Below the pieces are notes generated by a model. It was given only the letters and a program-made list of their open reading frames with translations. It searched no databases and was not told where the DNA came from. 12,155 nucleotides of DNA. Origin: an uncultured Oscillospiraceae bacterium (lineage in GTDB: Bacteria; Bacillota; Clostridia; Oscillospirales; Oscillospiraceae). The position numbers and the translations under genes are program-made. Every line of letters begins with the position of its first letter. Positions within the stretch are counted from its first letter, which is position 1. Shown piece after piece: positions 1-6,934 of the stretch. Location: positions 2,146 to 14,300 of the forward strand of contig CARXAY010000012.1 in the NCBI GenBank assembly GCA_949093475.1, read 5' to 3'.

Positions 1-567
1 CTCCAGCATCACGGCGCACACGTCGTGGCCGGCGACCTCGGCGACGCCGTCCATGTCGGGGACGGCGTAGCGGAAGCCCTCGTTGAAGGGGAAAAAGTAG
101 TTGTGGAACACGTCCTGCCCGGTAGCGGACAGGGTGGTGATGGTGCGGCCGTGGAAGGACTGGCGCAGGGTGAGGATCGTCCCCCGCCCCTTGCCGTATT
201 TGTCAAAGGAATACTTCCGCGCCAGCTTGATCATGCCCTCGTTGGCCTCTCCGCCGCCGTTGGCGAAGAACACGTTGCTCATCCCCGAGCGCTCCGCCAG
301 CGTCTGGGCCAGCTCCACATAGGGCGCGGTGTAAAAGAGGTTGGACACGTGGCCCAGCTTCACGATCTGCTGGGCGATGGCGTTGACCCAGTCCTCGTTG
401 CCGTACCCCAAAGAGTTGACCCCGATGCCGGAGGAAAAGTCGATATACTCCTTCCCCGCCACGTCATAAAGGGTCGCGCCGCTTCCGTGGTCAAAGGCCA
501 CAGGGAAGCGGGCGTAGGTCTGCATCACATATTGCTTGTCCAAAGCCTCCAGCGTTTGAAAATCCAT
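1..567 (-). CDS. argD: Acetylornithine aminotransferase, N-terminal part (cut by window edge)
   Basis: This PLP-dependent class III aminotransferase turns N-acetylglutamate semialdehyde into N2-acetylornithine with glutamate as amino donor. It is the last gene of the arginine operon seen here. The frame is open from the ATG at 567 to the window edge, giving 189 residues of an enzyme normally near 390-400. Seen in the translation are the early family block YDVAGKEYIDFSSGIGVNSLGY (about 34-55, start of the fold), FFANGGGEANEGMIKLARKY (100-119), which is the PLP-phosphate loop region, and QSFHGRT (136-142). The PLP lysine lies beyond the edge. A strong ribosome binding site, AAGGAGG on the minus strand at 576-582, overlaps the argB stop; argB ends 13 bp upstream. 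The loop reads NGGGEANE where the family usually has NSGAEANE. Related GABA or succinylornithine aminotransferases share the fold, but the arg context makes ArgD by far the best call. Confidence 0.95.
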   Translation of the reverse strand, partial: MDFQTLEALDKQYVMQTYARFPVAFDHGSGATLYDVAGKEYIDFSSGIGVNSLGYGNEDWVNAIAQQIVKLGHVSNLFYTAPYVELAQTLAERSGMSNVFFANGGGEANEGMIKLARKYSFDKYGKGRGTILTLRQSFHGRTITTLSATGQDVFHNYFFPFNEGFRYAVPDMDGVAEVAGHDVCAVMLE

Positions 568-580
568 GGGTTTGTCCTCC

Positions 581-1438
581 TTACAGGATCATCGTGCCGA
601 CGCCGCTGTCGGACAGCATCTCGATGAGGATGGAGTGGGGAATGCGTCCGTCCAGAATATGGGCGCGGCGCACCCCGGAGCGCACCGCCTCCACACAGCA
701 GTCCACCTTGGGGATCATCCCTCCCTGAATGACCCCGTCCTTCACCAGACCGGGCACGTCGGAGGGATGGACGACGGGGATCAGGGTGTTCTCGTCCTTG
801 GGGTCGCGGAGCAGGCCGCGCACGTCGGTGAGCAAGATCAGCTTTTCCGCCCCTAAGGCGATGGCCAGCTTGGCCGCGGCGGTGTCCGCGTTGACGTTGT
901 AGGCCACATCCGCGTCCGTCCCCTGCGCCACGGTGGAGACCACCGGCACATACCCCGCGTTGAGGCAGTCCACCACCGCGCCGGGCTCGACCCGCGTCAC
1001 CGCGCCCACCTGACCGTATTTTTCGTCCAGCTTCACCGCCTGAAAGAGACCCCCGTCCATGCCGCAAAGGCCGATGGCCTTGCCGCCGGTGCGGTTTAGG
1101 GTGGCGACCAAGTCCTTGTTCACCTTGCAGCACAGCACCTGCTGGACAACGTCCATGGTCTCCGCGTCGGTGACGCGCAGGCCGTCCACAAATTTGGACT
1201 CCTTGCCGATCTTCTTGAGCATGGCGGAGATCTCCGGCCCGCCGCCGTGAACCACCACCACCCGCACCCCGATGAGGGAGAGCAGGACGATGTCCGAGAT
1301 GACGGCGGTGCGCAGCTCATCGGACACCATGGCGTTGCCGCCGTACTTGACCACGATGGTCTTGCCGTTGAAGGTCTGGATGTAGGGCAGGGCCTCCACC
1401 AGCACCTGCGCCCGGTCAGAATTGGAAAAATGGCTCAT
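581..1438 (-). CDS. argB: Acetylglutamate kinase
   Basis: This enzyme phosphorylates N-acetyl-L-glutamate with ATP to give the acylphosphate that ArgC reduces, the second step of the acetylated ornithine route, in the cytoplasm. The 285-residue length is normal for the amino acid kinase family. Visible landmarks are KYGGNAM (31-37, the catalytic lysine K31), HGGGPEIS (64-71, glycine-rich substrate loop), GLRVTD (86-91, acetylglutamate-binding arginine), NVNADTAA (181-188) and GGMIPKVD (239-246, second catalytic lysine K244). About 25 residues precede the first strand (MSHFSNSDRAQVLVEALPYI). In known kinases such an N-terminal helix goes with hexameric, arginine-feedback-inhibited enzymes, so inhibition by arginine is a reasonable inference. 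Its ATG overlaps the argJ stop as ATGA, which suggests translational coupling. The stop is followed by argD after 13 bp. Confidence 0.97.
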   Translation of the reverse strand: MSHFSNSDRAQVLVEALPYIQTFNGKTIVVKYGGNAMVSDELRTAVISDIVLLSLIGVRVVVVHGGGPEISAMLKKIGKESKFVDGLRVTDAETMDVVQQVLCCKVNKDLVATLNRTGGKAIGLCGMDGGLFQAVKLDEKYGQVGAVTRVEPGAVVDCLNAGYVPVVSTVAQGTDADVAYNVNADTAAAKLAIALGAEKLILLTDVRGLLRDPKDENTLIPVVHPSDVPGLVKDGVIQGGMIPKVDCCVEAVRSGVRRAHILDGRIPHSILIEMLSDSGVGTMIL

Positions 1439-2664
1439 GTTCTGTAATCCCCGTTGATTTTGACGTAATCATAGGTGAGGTCGCAGCCCCAGCAGGTGGC
1501 CTCGTGGTCTCCTTCGTTGAGGCACACGTCGATGATGACCTCCTCTTGGGTCAGCACCTTCTTGGCCAGCTCCTCGTCAAAGGCAAGGCCCGTGCCCTTT
1601 TCGCACACGGCCACTTCCCCGGCGGCGGAGACGAACTTCATATCCACATACTCGGGGCGGAAGGGGGCTTTGGAGTAGCCGATGGCGCACAGCACCCGCC
1701 CCCAGTTGGCGTCCGCGCCGAACATGGCGGCCTTCACCAGCGCAGAGCCGACCACCGCCTTGCTGAGCCGCTCGGCGCTGTCCTCACTCCGCGCGTGGTG
1801 GACGACGCAGGTAATGAGCCGGCTCGCCCCCTCCCCGTCGGCGGCGATGGCCCGGGCCAGCTGCTCGCAGACGTAACGAAGGGCCTGCGTAAAGGCGGCG
1901 TAATCGTCGTCCTTCCACTCGATCTGTTCGTTGTCCGCCAAGCCGTTGGCCAGCACCACGCACATATCGTTGGTGGAGGTGTCCCCGTCCACGGTGACCC
2001 GGTTGAAGGTGCGGGGGACGACCTCATGGAGGGCGTCCTGAAGCATCTCATGGGTGATGGCGCAGTCGGTGGTGATAAAGCAGAGCATGGTGCCCATATT
2101 GGGGTGGATCATGCCGCTGCCTTTGGCGACCGCCCCGATGGTGACCGTCTTGCCGCCGATCTCCACCGCCACCGCGATTTCCTTCTTCCTCGTGTCGGTG
2201 GTCATAATGGCGTTGGCCGCCGCGTCGGAGGCCTCCGGGCTGTGGGCCAGCTCCTTGACCAGCCCCGGCAGCCCCGCCTGAATGGGGGCAAGGCGGATGG
2301 TCTGGCCGATGACCCCGGTGGAGGCCACCACGAAATCCTGCGCCTTCAGCCCGGTGGCGGTGGCCGCCATGGTACACATCTCCAAGGCGTTCTCATGGCT
2401 TTCCGGGGCACAGGCGTTGGCGTTGCCGCTGTTGGCGATGATCCCCCGGCACACCCCGTCCTCCAGATGCTCCATGGTGACATAGATGGGCGCGGCCTTC
2501 ACCCGGTTGGTGGTGTATACCGCCGCCGCCTGACACTCCGTCTCCGAAAGGATGAGGGCCAGATCCTTCTTGGCCGGGTCAGAGCCCTCCTTCACCCCGC
2601 AGTGTACCCCCGCGGCAGTAAAGCCCTTGGCGGCGCACACGCCGCCGGCGATCTCCTTTATCAT
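1435..2664 (-). CDS. argJ: Glutamate N-acetyltransferase / amino-acid acetyltransferase (ornithine acetyltransferase)
   Basis: ArgJ moves the acetyl group from N2-acetylornithine back to glutamate, closing the acetyl cycle; bifunctional members can also start the cycle from acetyl-CoA. It is a 409-residue Ntn-type enzyme that cleaves itself into two chains. Visible are GIIANSGNANA (74-84), the oxyanion-type STGVIG (115-120), TTDTRKK (155-161), and the cleavage site KGSGMIHPNMGTML (181-194). Cleavage is expected between G191 and T192, leaving T192 as the N-terminal nucleophile. Most relatives have Ala before the Thr; Gly is seen here. The C-terminus is YDYVKINGDYRT, the family's usual ending. 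No argA-type synthase is seen, so it may be the bifunctional form, but sequence alone does not settle this. It starts at the ATG at 2664, 139 bp below argC, and its stop overlaps argB. Confidence 0.96.
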   Translation of the reverse strand: MIKEIAGGVCAAKGFTAAGVHCGVKEGSDPAKKDLALILSETECQAAAVYTTNRVKAAPIYVTMEHLEDGVCRGIIANSGNANACAPESHENALEMCTMAATATGLKAQDFVVASTGVIGQTIRLAPIQAGLPGLVKELAHSPEASDAAANAIMTTDTRKKEIAVAVEIGGKTVTIGAVAKGSGMIHPNMGTMLCFITTDCAITHEMLQDALHEVVPRTFNRVTVDGDTSTNDMCVVLANGLADNEQIEWKDDDYAAFTQALRYVCEQLARAIAADGEGASRLITCVVHHARSEDSAERLSKAVVGSALVKAAMFGADANWGRVLCAIGYSKAPFRPEYVDMKFVSAAGEVAVCEKGTGLAFDEELAKKVLTQEEVIIDVCLNEGDHEATCWGCDLTYDYVKINGDYRT

Positions 2665-2803
2665 ACGCTCGTTCTCCTCCCGTTTCCGGCGTGCCCGGTG
2701 GTCACGCCCTACTTTGCGGACCGCCGAGGACGGCGGTCCCTACGATCCTACCGGACCCTTCGTTGTCCTTGTAGGGCGCGACGACTCGGCGCGCCGCCCC
2801 TCG
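2665..2803. repeat. argC-argJ intergenic spacer made of palindromic repeat elements
   Basis: This 139 bp gap interrupts an otherwise tight operon and contains no plausible gene. It holds three modules. The first, at 2687-2710, is a 24 bp sequence found again exactly at 6935-6958, with GGCGTG/CACGCC ends that can pair. The second is a perfect hairpin, GGACCGCCG-AGGA-CGGCGGTCC (2718-2739), followed by CCCTAC. The third is a GTAGGGCGCG... module (2771-2800) with an imperfect GC-rich dyad. The last two modules both begin with GTAGGG plus a palindrome and point toward each other. There is no T-run after the stems, so they do not look like ordinary intrinsic terminators. In the transcript they would fold between the argC and argJ coding parts. 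Similar short palindromic families are interspersed in many gut Firmicute genomes (general knowledge). Confidence 0.75.
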
Positions 2804-3742
2804 TCACAAATTCAAGCCCTTGGTCTCCTCAAAGCCCAGCATGATATTCATGTTCTGCACCGCCGCGCCGGACGCGCCTTTGCCCAGATTGTCGAACCGG
2901 GCAAAGACCACCGCCTGATCGCCGCTTCCGCAGAGGACAATCTCCAGATCATCCCGCCCCGCAAAGTTGTTGCTCCCCAAAAAGCCGTCCTCCGGGGCAG
3001 TTTCCGGGGCGATGGTCACCAGCTTTTCCCCCTGATAATAGCGCTCGTAGCACTTTCTCAGGAGCTTTCGATCCACCCCGCCCATCCAAGAGAGGGCCAG
3101 CGGCACGGACACTGCCATCCCCCGGGGAAAATCGCAGATGATAGGGCAGAAGATTGGCTTGCGGTGGAGGCCCGTCTGGGCCATGATCTCAGGAATATGC
3201 TTGTGGGACAGGCCCAGCGCATAGTGCCGGGGGCTGGAAAGCTCCGCAGGGCGCGTTTCCGCCTCATACTGCCCGATGGCCTTATTCCCGCCCCCGGTGT
3301 ACCCGGACAGGGCGTGGACGGCAAGGGGATAGTCTGCGCCCAAAAATCCCGCACCCACCAGCGGCCGCACCAGCGCGATGACCCCGGTGGCGTAGCAGCC
3401 GGGGTTTGCCACCCGTTTGGCGGTGCGGAGCTTCTCCCGCTGTCTCCAAAGCTCAGGCAGGCCGTAGACCCACCCCTCCGCAGTGCGGTGGGCGGTGGAG
3501 GCGTCGATCACCCGGGTGCGGTCGTTGGCGATCATACCCACCGCCTCCTGCGCCGCCTCGTCGGGCAGGCACAGGATGGCCAAGTCCGCTTCGTTGAGAC
3601 ATTCCCGGCGGGCGCGCTCGTCCTTGCGCTTGTCCGGGTCGATGGTGAGAAGGTCGATGTCCTCCCGGCCCTGAAGCCGTTCATAAATTTGCAGTCCCGT
3701 CGTCCCCGCCTGCCCGTCGATGTATACCTTCGGCTTGCTCAT
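2804..3742 (-). CDS. argC: N-acetyl-gamma-glutamyl-phosphate reductase, type 2
   Basis: It reduces N-acetylglutamyl phosphate with NADPH to the semialdehyde, the third step of ornithine synthesis. The 312 residues match the shorter type 2 ArgC class rather than the roughly 340-residue type 1. Seen are the nucleotide-binding loop DGQAGTTG (9-16), an ASTAHRT block (81-87), VANPGCYATG (111-120) with the catalytic cysteine C116, HALSGYTGGG after it, SHKHIPEI in the middle, and the C-terminal FARFDNLGKGASGAAVQNMN. The start at 3742 follows a GGGGGAG ribosome binding site and lies 15 bp after the stop of the PAS gene, so the two are almost certainly co-transcribed. The 139 bp repeat-bearing spacer follows its stop. 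Confidence 0.96.
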   Translation of the reverse strand: MSKPKVYIDGQAGTTGLQIYERLQGREDIDLLTIDPDKRKDERARRECLNEADLAILCLPDEAAQEAVGMIANDRTRVIDASTAHRTAEGWVYGLPELWRQREKLRTAKRVANPGCYATGVIALVRPLVGAGFLGADYPLAVHALSGYTGGGNKAIGQYEAETRPAELSSPRHYALGLSHKHIPEIMAQTGLHRKPIFCPIICDFPRGMAVSVPLALSWMGGVDRKLLRKCYERYYQGEKLVTIAPETAPEDGFLGSNNFAGRDDLEIVLCGSGDQAVVFARFDNLGKGASGAAVQNMNIMLGFEETKGLNL

Positions 3743-3757
3743 GCGCGCTCCCCCTCT

Positions 3758-4135
3758 TCAGTCCCCGAAATCATAGAGCGCCATGGTCTCCGGGGTGCGG
3801 TATTCGTGCTTTTCATAGTAGCCGATGAGAGCGCCGTCCTCGTCCCGCAGGGCCACCATGTAAACGTCCTTGTTCTCCTTCCCGTTGCGGAAGGTGTAGA
3901 CGATATTGTGGCGCTTGTCCGCCCCAAACCATGCCACTACCTTTTCAATCATGGCGTTGGAGGCGGCGTTGTGGCAGCGAAGCAGGCTCTGGCCCACCAG
4001 CGCCGAACCGCCCCGGTTGGCGTACCGCGCCGCGGCGGCGGGATTCATATACACGATGGTGTGTTGGAGGTCGCAAATCACCACCGGCGCGGTATCTTGC
4101 TCCACCACGCTTTTGAAAAAGGAAGACAGCTCCAT
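3758..4135 (-). CDS. Stand-alone PAS-domain protein inside the arginine operon
   Basis: This 125-residue soluble protein consists of one PAS-like domain and nothing else: no kinase, no helix-turn-helix, no membrane segment. The PAS pattern is visible as APVVICDLQHTIVYMNPAAAARY (16-38, the first strands and the N-P motif), LVGQSLLRCHNAASNAMIEKVVAWF (47-70, helical part) and NIVYTFRNGKENKDVYMVALRDEDGALIGYYEKHEY (77-112, closing sheet). A Cys-His pair, C54-H55, sits where PAS domains fused to DUF438/hemerythrin proteins often carry CHPP (recalled from family knowledge, not checked). Its ATG lies 3 bp after the argH stop with GGAGG inside the end of argH, so it is translated as part of the arg operon, and argC follows after 15 bp. 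The ligand and partner are unknown. A role in sensing a metabolite, redox state or heme for arginine metabolism is only inference. Confidence 0.85.
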   Translation of the reverse strand: MELSSFFKSVVEQDTAPVVICDLQHTIVYMNPAAAARYANRGGSALVGQSLLRCHNAASNAMIEKVVAWFGADKRHNIVYTFRNGKENKDVYMVALRDEDGALIGYYEKHEYRTPETMALYDFGD

Positions 4136-4138
4136 GGT

Positions 4139-5530
4139 TCAGTCCTCCGCTGCCGTATGCTCGGCGATAAACGCCTCCAAATTGGCGATCTGCTGCTCCA
4201 CGCTCTCTCTGGACGGCCCACCGTACACCTTGCGCTGGTTGACGCAGGTCTTGAGCTGGAGCGCCTGATACACGTCGGAGTCAAACAGCTTGGAGATGGC
4301 CCGGAAATCCCGCAGGGTGAGAGTGTCCAGCGTGTCCCCGCTCTTGGTACACAGGTTCACCAGCCGCCCCACGATCATGTAGGCGTCCCGGAAGGGCAGG
4401 CCCTTCTTCACCAGATAGTCGGCGCAATCGGTGGCGTTGATAAAGCCCACCTGCGCCGCCCGCTCCATGTTCCGGGGGAGGATGGTGAGGGTGTCCACCA
4501 TGGCGGCAAACACCGGCAGGCAGAGCTTCACCGTGTCGATGGCGTCGAACACCGGCTCTTTGTCCTCCTGCATATCCTTGTTGTACGCCAGCGGCAGGCC
4601 CTTCATCACCGTCAGCAGGGTGATGAGGGAGCCGTACACCCGCCCCGCCTTGCCCCGCACCAGCTCGGCCACGTCGGGGTTTTTCTTCTGGGGCATGATG
4701 GACGACCCGGTGGAGTAGGCGTCGTCCAGCTCGGCAAACTTGAACTCCCAAGAGCACCACAAAATGATCTCCTCGGCGAACCGGGAGAGGTGGGTCATCA
4801 AAATGGACAGGTCGGATAACAGCTCCAGCGCGAAGTCCCGGTCGGACACCGCGTCCATGGAGTTGTCCATGGGCTTGGAAAAGCCCAGCAGCCGCGCCGT
4901 TTCAAAGCGGTCAACGGGATAAGTAGAGGTGGCCAGCGCGCCCGCCCCCAAGGGGCACTCGTCCAGCCGCGCCAAGCAGTCCTCCAGCCGGGTCACGTCC
5001 CGGCGGAACATATTGGCGTAGGCCATGAGTACATGGGCAAAGGTGGTGGGCTGCGCCCGCTGCATATGGGTGTACCCCGGCATGACGGTATCTACGTGGG
5101 CCTTGGCCTTGCCCGCCAAAACCGTCTCCAGCGCCAAGATCTGCCCCTTGATCTCCGGGATCTCGGCGCGGACGAACATCCGGAAGTCCACCGCCACCTG
5201 ATCGTTCCGCGACCGGGCGGTGTGAAGCCGCTTGCCCGTGTCCCCGATGCGCTCGGTGAGCAGCCGCTCCACGTTCATGTGGATGTCCTCGCTGTCCTCG
5301 GTCAGCTCGGCCGTACCCGCTTCAATGTCCCGCAGAATGGTTTTCAGCCCGTCGATGATCTTTTCCGCCTCATGCTCCTCAATGATGCCCTGCTTGCCCA
5401 GCATGGCGGCGTGGGCCATCGACCCTTCGATGTCCTGCTTGTAAAGCCGCGCGTCGAAGGAAATGGAGGAGTTGAAGTCGTTGACAAGCCCGTCGGTCTC
5501 CTTCTGGAAACGCCCTGCCCATAATTTCAT
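4139..5530 (-). CDS. argH: Argininosuccinate lyase
   Basis: It splits argininosuccinate into arginine and fumarate, the last step of arginine synthesis. The 463-residue length is typical for this fumarase/aspartase-superfamily homotetramer. Visible landmarks are the N-terminal KLWAGRF (2-8), HTARSRNDQ (103-111), MPGYTHMQRAQPTTFAH (150-166) with the catalytic His H155, and the superfamily signature GSSIMPQKKNPD (275-286) carrying the catalytic serine in the mobile loop (S276/S277). Next come KGLPLAYNKDMQEDKEP and a C-terminal cap region ending in AEHTAAED. An AAGGAG ribosome binding site lies 8 nt before the ATG at 5530. The gene follows argG by 16 bp and is followed by the PAS gene after 3 bp, so it is internal to the operon. 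All expected motifs are intact. Confidence 0.98.
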   Translation of the reverse strand: MKLWAGRFQKETDGLVNDFNSSISFDARLYKQDIEGSMAHAAMLGKQGIIEEHEAEKIIDGLKTILRDIEAGTAELTEDSEDIHMNVERLLTERIGDTGKRLHTARSRNDQVAVDFRMFVRAEIPEIKGQILALETVLAGKAKAHVDTVMPGYTHMQRAQPTTFAHVLMAYANMFRRDVTRLEDCLARLDECPLGAGALATSTYPVDRFETARLLGFSKPMDNSMDAVSDRDFALELLSDLSILMTHLSRFAEEIILWCSWEFKFAELDDAYSTGSSIMPQKKNPDVAELVRGKAGRVYGSLITLLTVMKGLPLAYNKDMQEDKEPVFDAIDTVKLCLPVFAAMVDTLTILPRNMERAAQVGFINATDCADYLVKKGLPFRDAYMIVGRLVNLCTKSGDTLDTLTLRDFRAISKLFDSDVYQALQLKTCVNQRKVYGGPSRESVEQQIANLEAFIAEHTAAED

Positions 5531-5546
5531 CGGAATCGCTCCTTAA

Positions 5547-6767
5547 TTACAGCTTCCCTTGTTCTCTCAATGCCTGCACCGTGTCGGGCAGACCCCAGAG
5601 GTTGATGAAGCCCTGAGAATCCTTCTGGTCGTAGTCGCTCTCCTCAAAGGTCACCAGACTCTCGGAATACAGCGTCTCCGGGCTGGTCACGGCGGCGGTG
5701 ATGATGTTGCCCTTGTAGAGCTTGAGCTTCACCTGCCCGGTGACGTGCTTCTGGGTGTCCAGTGCGAAGGCGGAGAGGGCCTCCCGCAGGGGAGTGAACC
5801 ACTTGCCGTTGTAGACCAGATCGGCAAAGTCCACCGCTAACTTGGTCTTCATGTGCTTGGTGTCCTTGTCCAGCGTGATCATCTCCAGCACCTCATGGGC
5901 GCGGTAGAGGATCGTGCCGCCGGGGGTCTCGTACACCCCCCGGTCTTTCATGCCCACCAAACGGTTCTCCACGATGTCCAAAAGGCCAATGCCGTTCTCG
6001 CCGCCCAGCTCGTTGAGCTTGCGGATCACGTCGCTGGCCTTCATCTTCACCCCGTCCACGGCGGTGGGCACGCCCTTGACGAAGTCGATGGTCACATAGG
6101 TCGCCTTGTCGGGGGCGGCGATGGGGGAAACTCCCATCTCCAAAAAGCCCGGCTTGTCGTACTGAGGCTCGCTGGCCGGGTCTTCCAGATCCAGCCCCTC
6201 ATGGCTCAAGTGCCACAGGTTCTTGTCCTTGGAGTAGTTGGTCTCCCGGCTGATCTTCAAAGGCACGCCGTGGGCCTCGGCGTAGTCGATCTCCTCGTCC
6301 CGGCCCTTGATGTCCCACTCCCGCCAAGGGGCGATGATCTTCATTTCCGGCGCGAACCGCTTGATGGCCAGCTCGAAGCGCACCTGATCGTTGCCCTTGC
6401 CGGTGCAGCCGTGGCAGATGGCGTCCGCCCCCTCCTTGAGGGCGATCTCCACCAGCCGCTTGGCGATCACCGGGCGGGCGAAGGCCGTGCCCAGAAGATA
6501 GTCCTCATACTTCGCCCCCATCATCATGGAGGGAATGATAACCTCGTCCACCATCACGTCGGTGAGATCCTCCACATAGAGCTTGGACGCCCCCGTCTTG
6601 ATGGCCTTCTCCTCCAAACCGTCCAGCTCCGTGCCCTGCCCCACGTCGCCGGAGACCGCGATGATCTCCGGGTCGTTGTAGTTTTCCTTGAGCCACGGAA
6701 TGATAATGGAGGTGTCCAACCCCCCCGAATAAGCCAGAACGACCTTCTTGATCTCTTTGTTTGCCAT
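5547..6767 (-). CDS. argG: Argininosuccinate synthase
   Basis: It joins citrulline and aspartate using ATP (released as AMP plus PPi) to make argininosuccinate, the substrate of the next gene, argH. The 406-residue length is normal for the type 1 family. Seen are the P-loop AYSGGLDTS (12-20), the AVSGDVGQG block (37-45), YEDYLLGTAFARP (87-99), HGCTGKGNDQVRFE (119-132) and the SRETNYSKDKNLWHLSHEG stretch near the middle. The end, LPDTVQALREQGKL, is complete. It is the first gene of the operon: upstream is 331 bp of non-coding DNA with a promoter and ARG-box-like sites. A GGGAGG ribosome binding site lies 8 nt before the ATG. Arginine-dependent repression through ArgR is likely from these sites, although no argR gene is in this window. 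Confidence 0.98.
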   Translation of the reverse strand: MANKEIKKVVLAYSGGLDTSIIIPWLKENYNDPEIIAVSGDVGQGTELDGLEEKAIKTGASKLYVEDLTDVMVDEVIIPSMMMGAKYEDYLLGTAFARPVIAKRLVEIALKEGADAICHGCTGKGNDQVRFELAIKRFAPEMKIIAPWREWDIKGRDEEIDYAEAHGVPLKISRETNYSKDKNLWHLSHEGLDLEDPASEPQYDKPGFLEMGVSPIAAPDKATYVTIDFVKGVPTAVDGVKMKASDVIRKLNELGGENGIGLLDIVENRLVGMKDRGVYETPGGTILYRAHEVLEMITLDKDTKHMKTKLAVDFADLVYNGKWFTPLREALSAFALDTQKHVTGQVKLKLYKGNIITAAVTSPETLYSESLVTFEESDYDQKDSQGFINLWGLPDTVQALREQGKL

Positions 6768-6800
6768 GTGAAAGACCTCCCATTTTGTGAAGTTGCCATC

Positions 6801-6829
6801 AGTCTACCACCGCAGACAATAAAATGCAA
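6801..6829 (-). promoter_or_regulatory. Candidate sigma-A promoter of the arginine operon
   Basis: Read on the minus strand, TTGCAT (6824-6829) and TAGACT (6801-6806) are separated by exactly 17 bp. This would give a transcript start near 6794 and a leader of about 27 nt before the argG ATG. The -35 lies within one arm of an 11 bp inverted repeat. An alternative -10 (TAAAAT, 6864-6869) was seen but lacks a -35 at good spacing. Confidence 0.5.
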
Positions 6830-6862
6830 GGGCAAAGTTGCATAAACATTCCCCTTGCATTT
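6822..6862. repeat. 11 bp inverted repeat over the argG promoter
   Basis: AAATGCAAGGG (6822-6832) and CCCTTGCATTT (6852-6862) are perfect inverted copies 19 bp apart. A third TTGCAT lies in the spacer at 6838-6843. One arm contains the candidate -35. It could be an operator for a dimeric repressor, or a stem if transcription starts further upstream. There is no strong T-run after it. Confidence 0.6.
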
Positions 6863-6934
6863 CATTTTAGCGGTGATATTCACCAACGAATTGAATATTA
6901 TTCATTCTATAGCGAATATTCATCCACATATTCA
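6839..6934. promoter_or_regulatory. Cluster of ARG-box-like sites (candidate ArgR operator)
   Basis: Several matches to the ArgR box pattern (TGAAT or TGCAT, about 4 A/T-rich bases, ATTCA) sit upstream of argG. They are TGCATAAACATTCC at 6839-6852, next to the -35; GGTGATATTCACC at 6872-6884, a perfect dyad; TGAATATTATTCA at 6892-6904, with spacing one base shorter than the E. coli form; GAATATTC at 6914-6921; and a further ATTCA at 6930-6934. This is the most AT-rich stretch of the window. The binding protein is inferred from the gene context. Confidence 0.6.

Noticed and set aside
2552..4819. A 755-codon open frame on the plus strand across argJ, argC, the PAS gene and argH
   Set aside because: It is antisense to well-identified arg genes. 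Its translation is rich in Arg, His, Gly and Pro as expected from the reverse of GC-rich codons, with no motif.
6864..6869. Alternative -10 (TAAAAT) for argG
   Set aside because: No acceptable -35 lies 16-18 bp upstream; the TTGCAT-17-TAGACT pair is better.
6554..6886. Possible leader peptide in the argG 5' region (an ATG at 6886 on the minus strand)
   Set aside because: It is not arginine-rich at the right place, runs into argG in another frame, and probably lies upstream of the transcript start.
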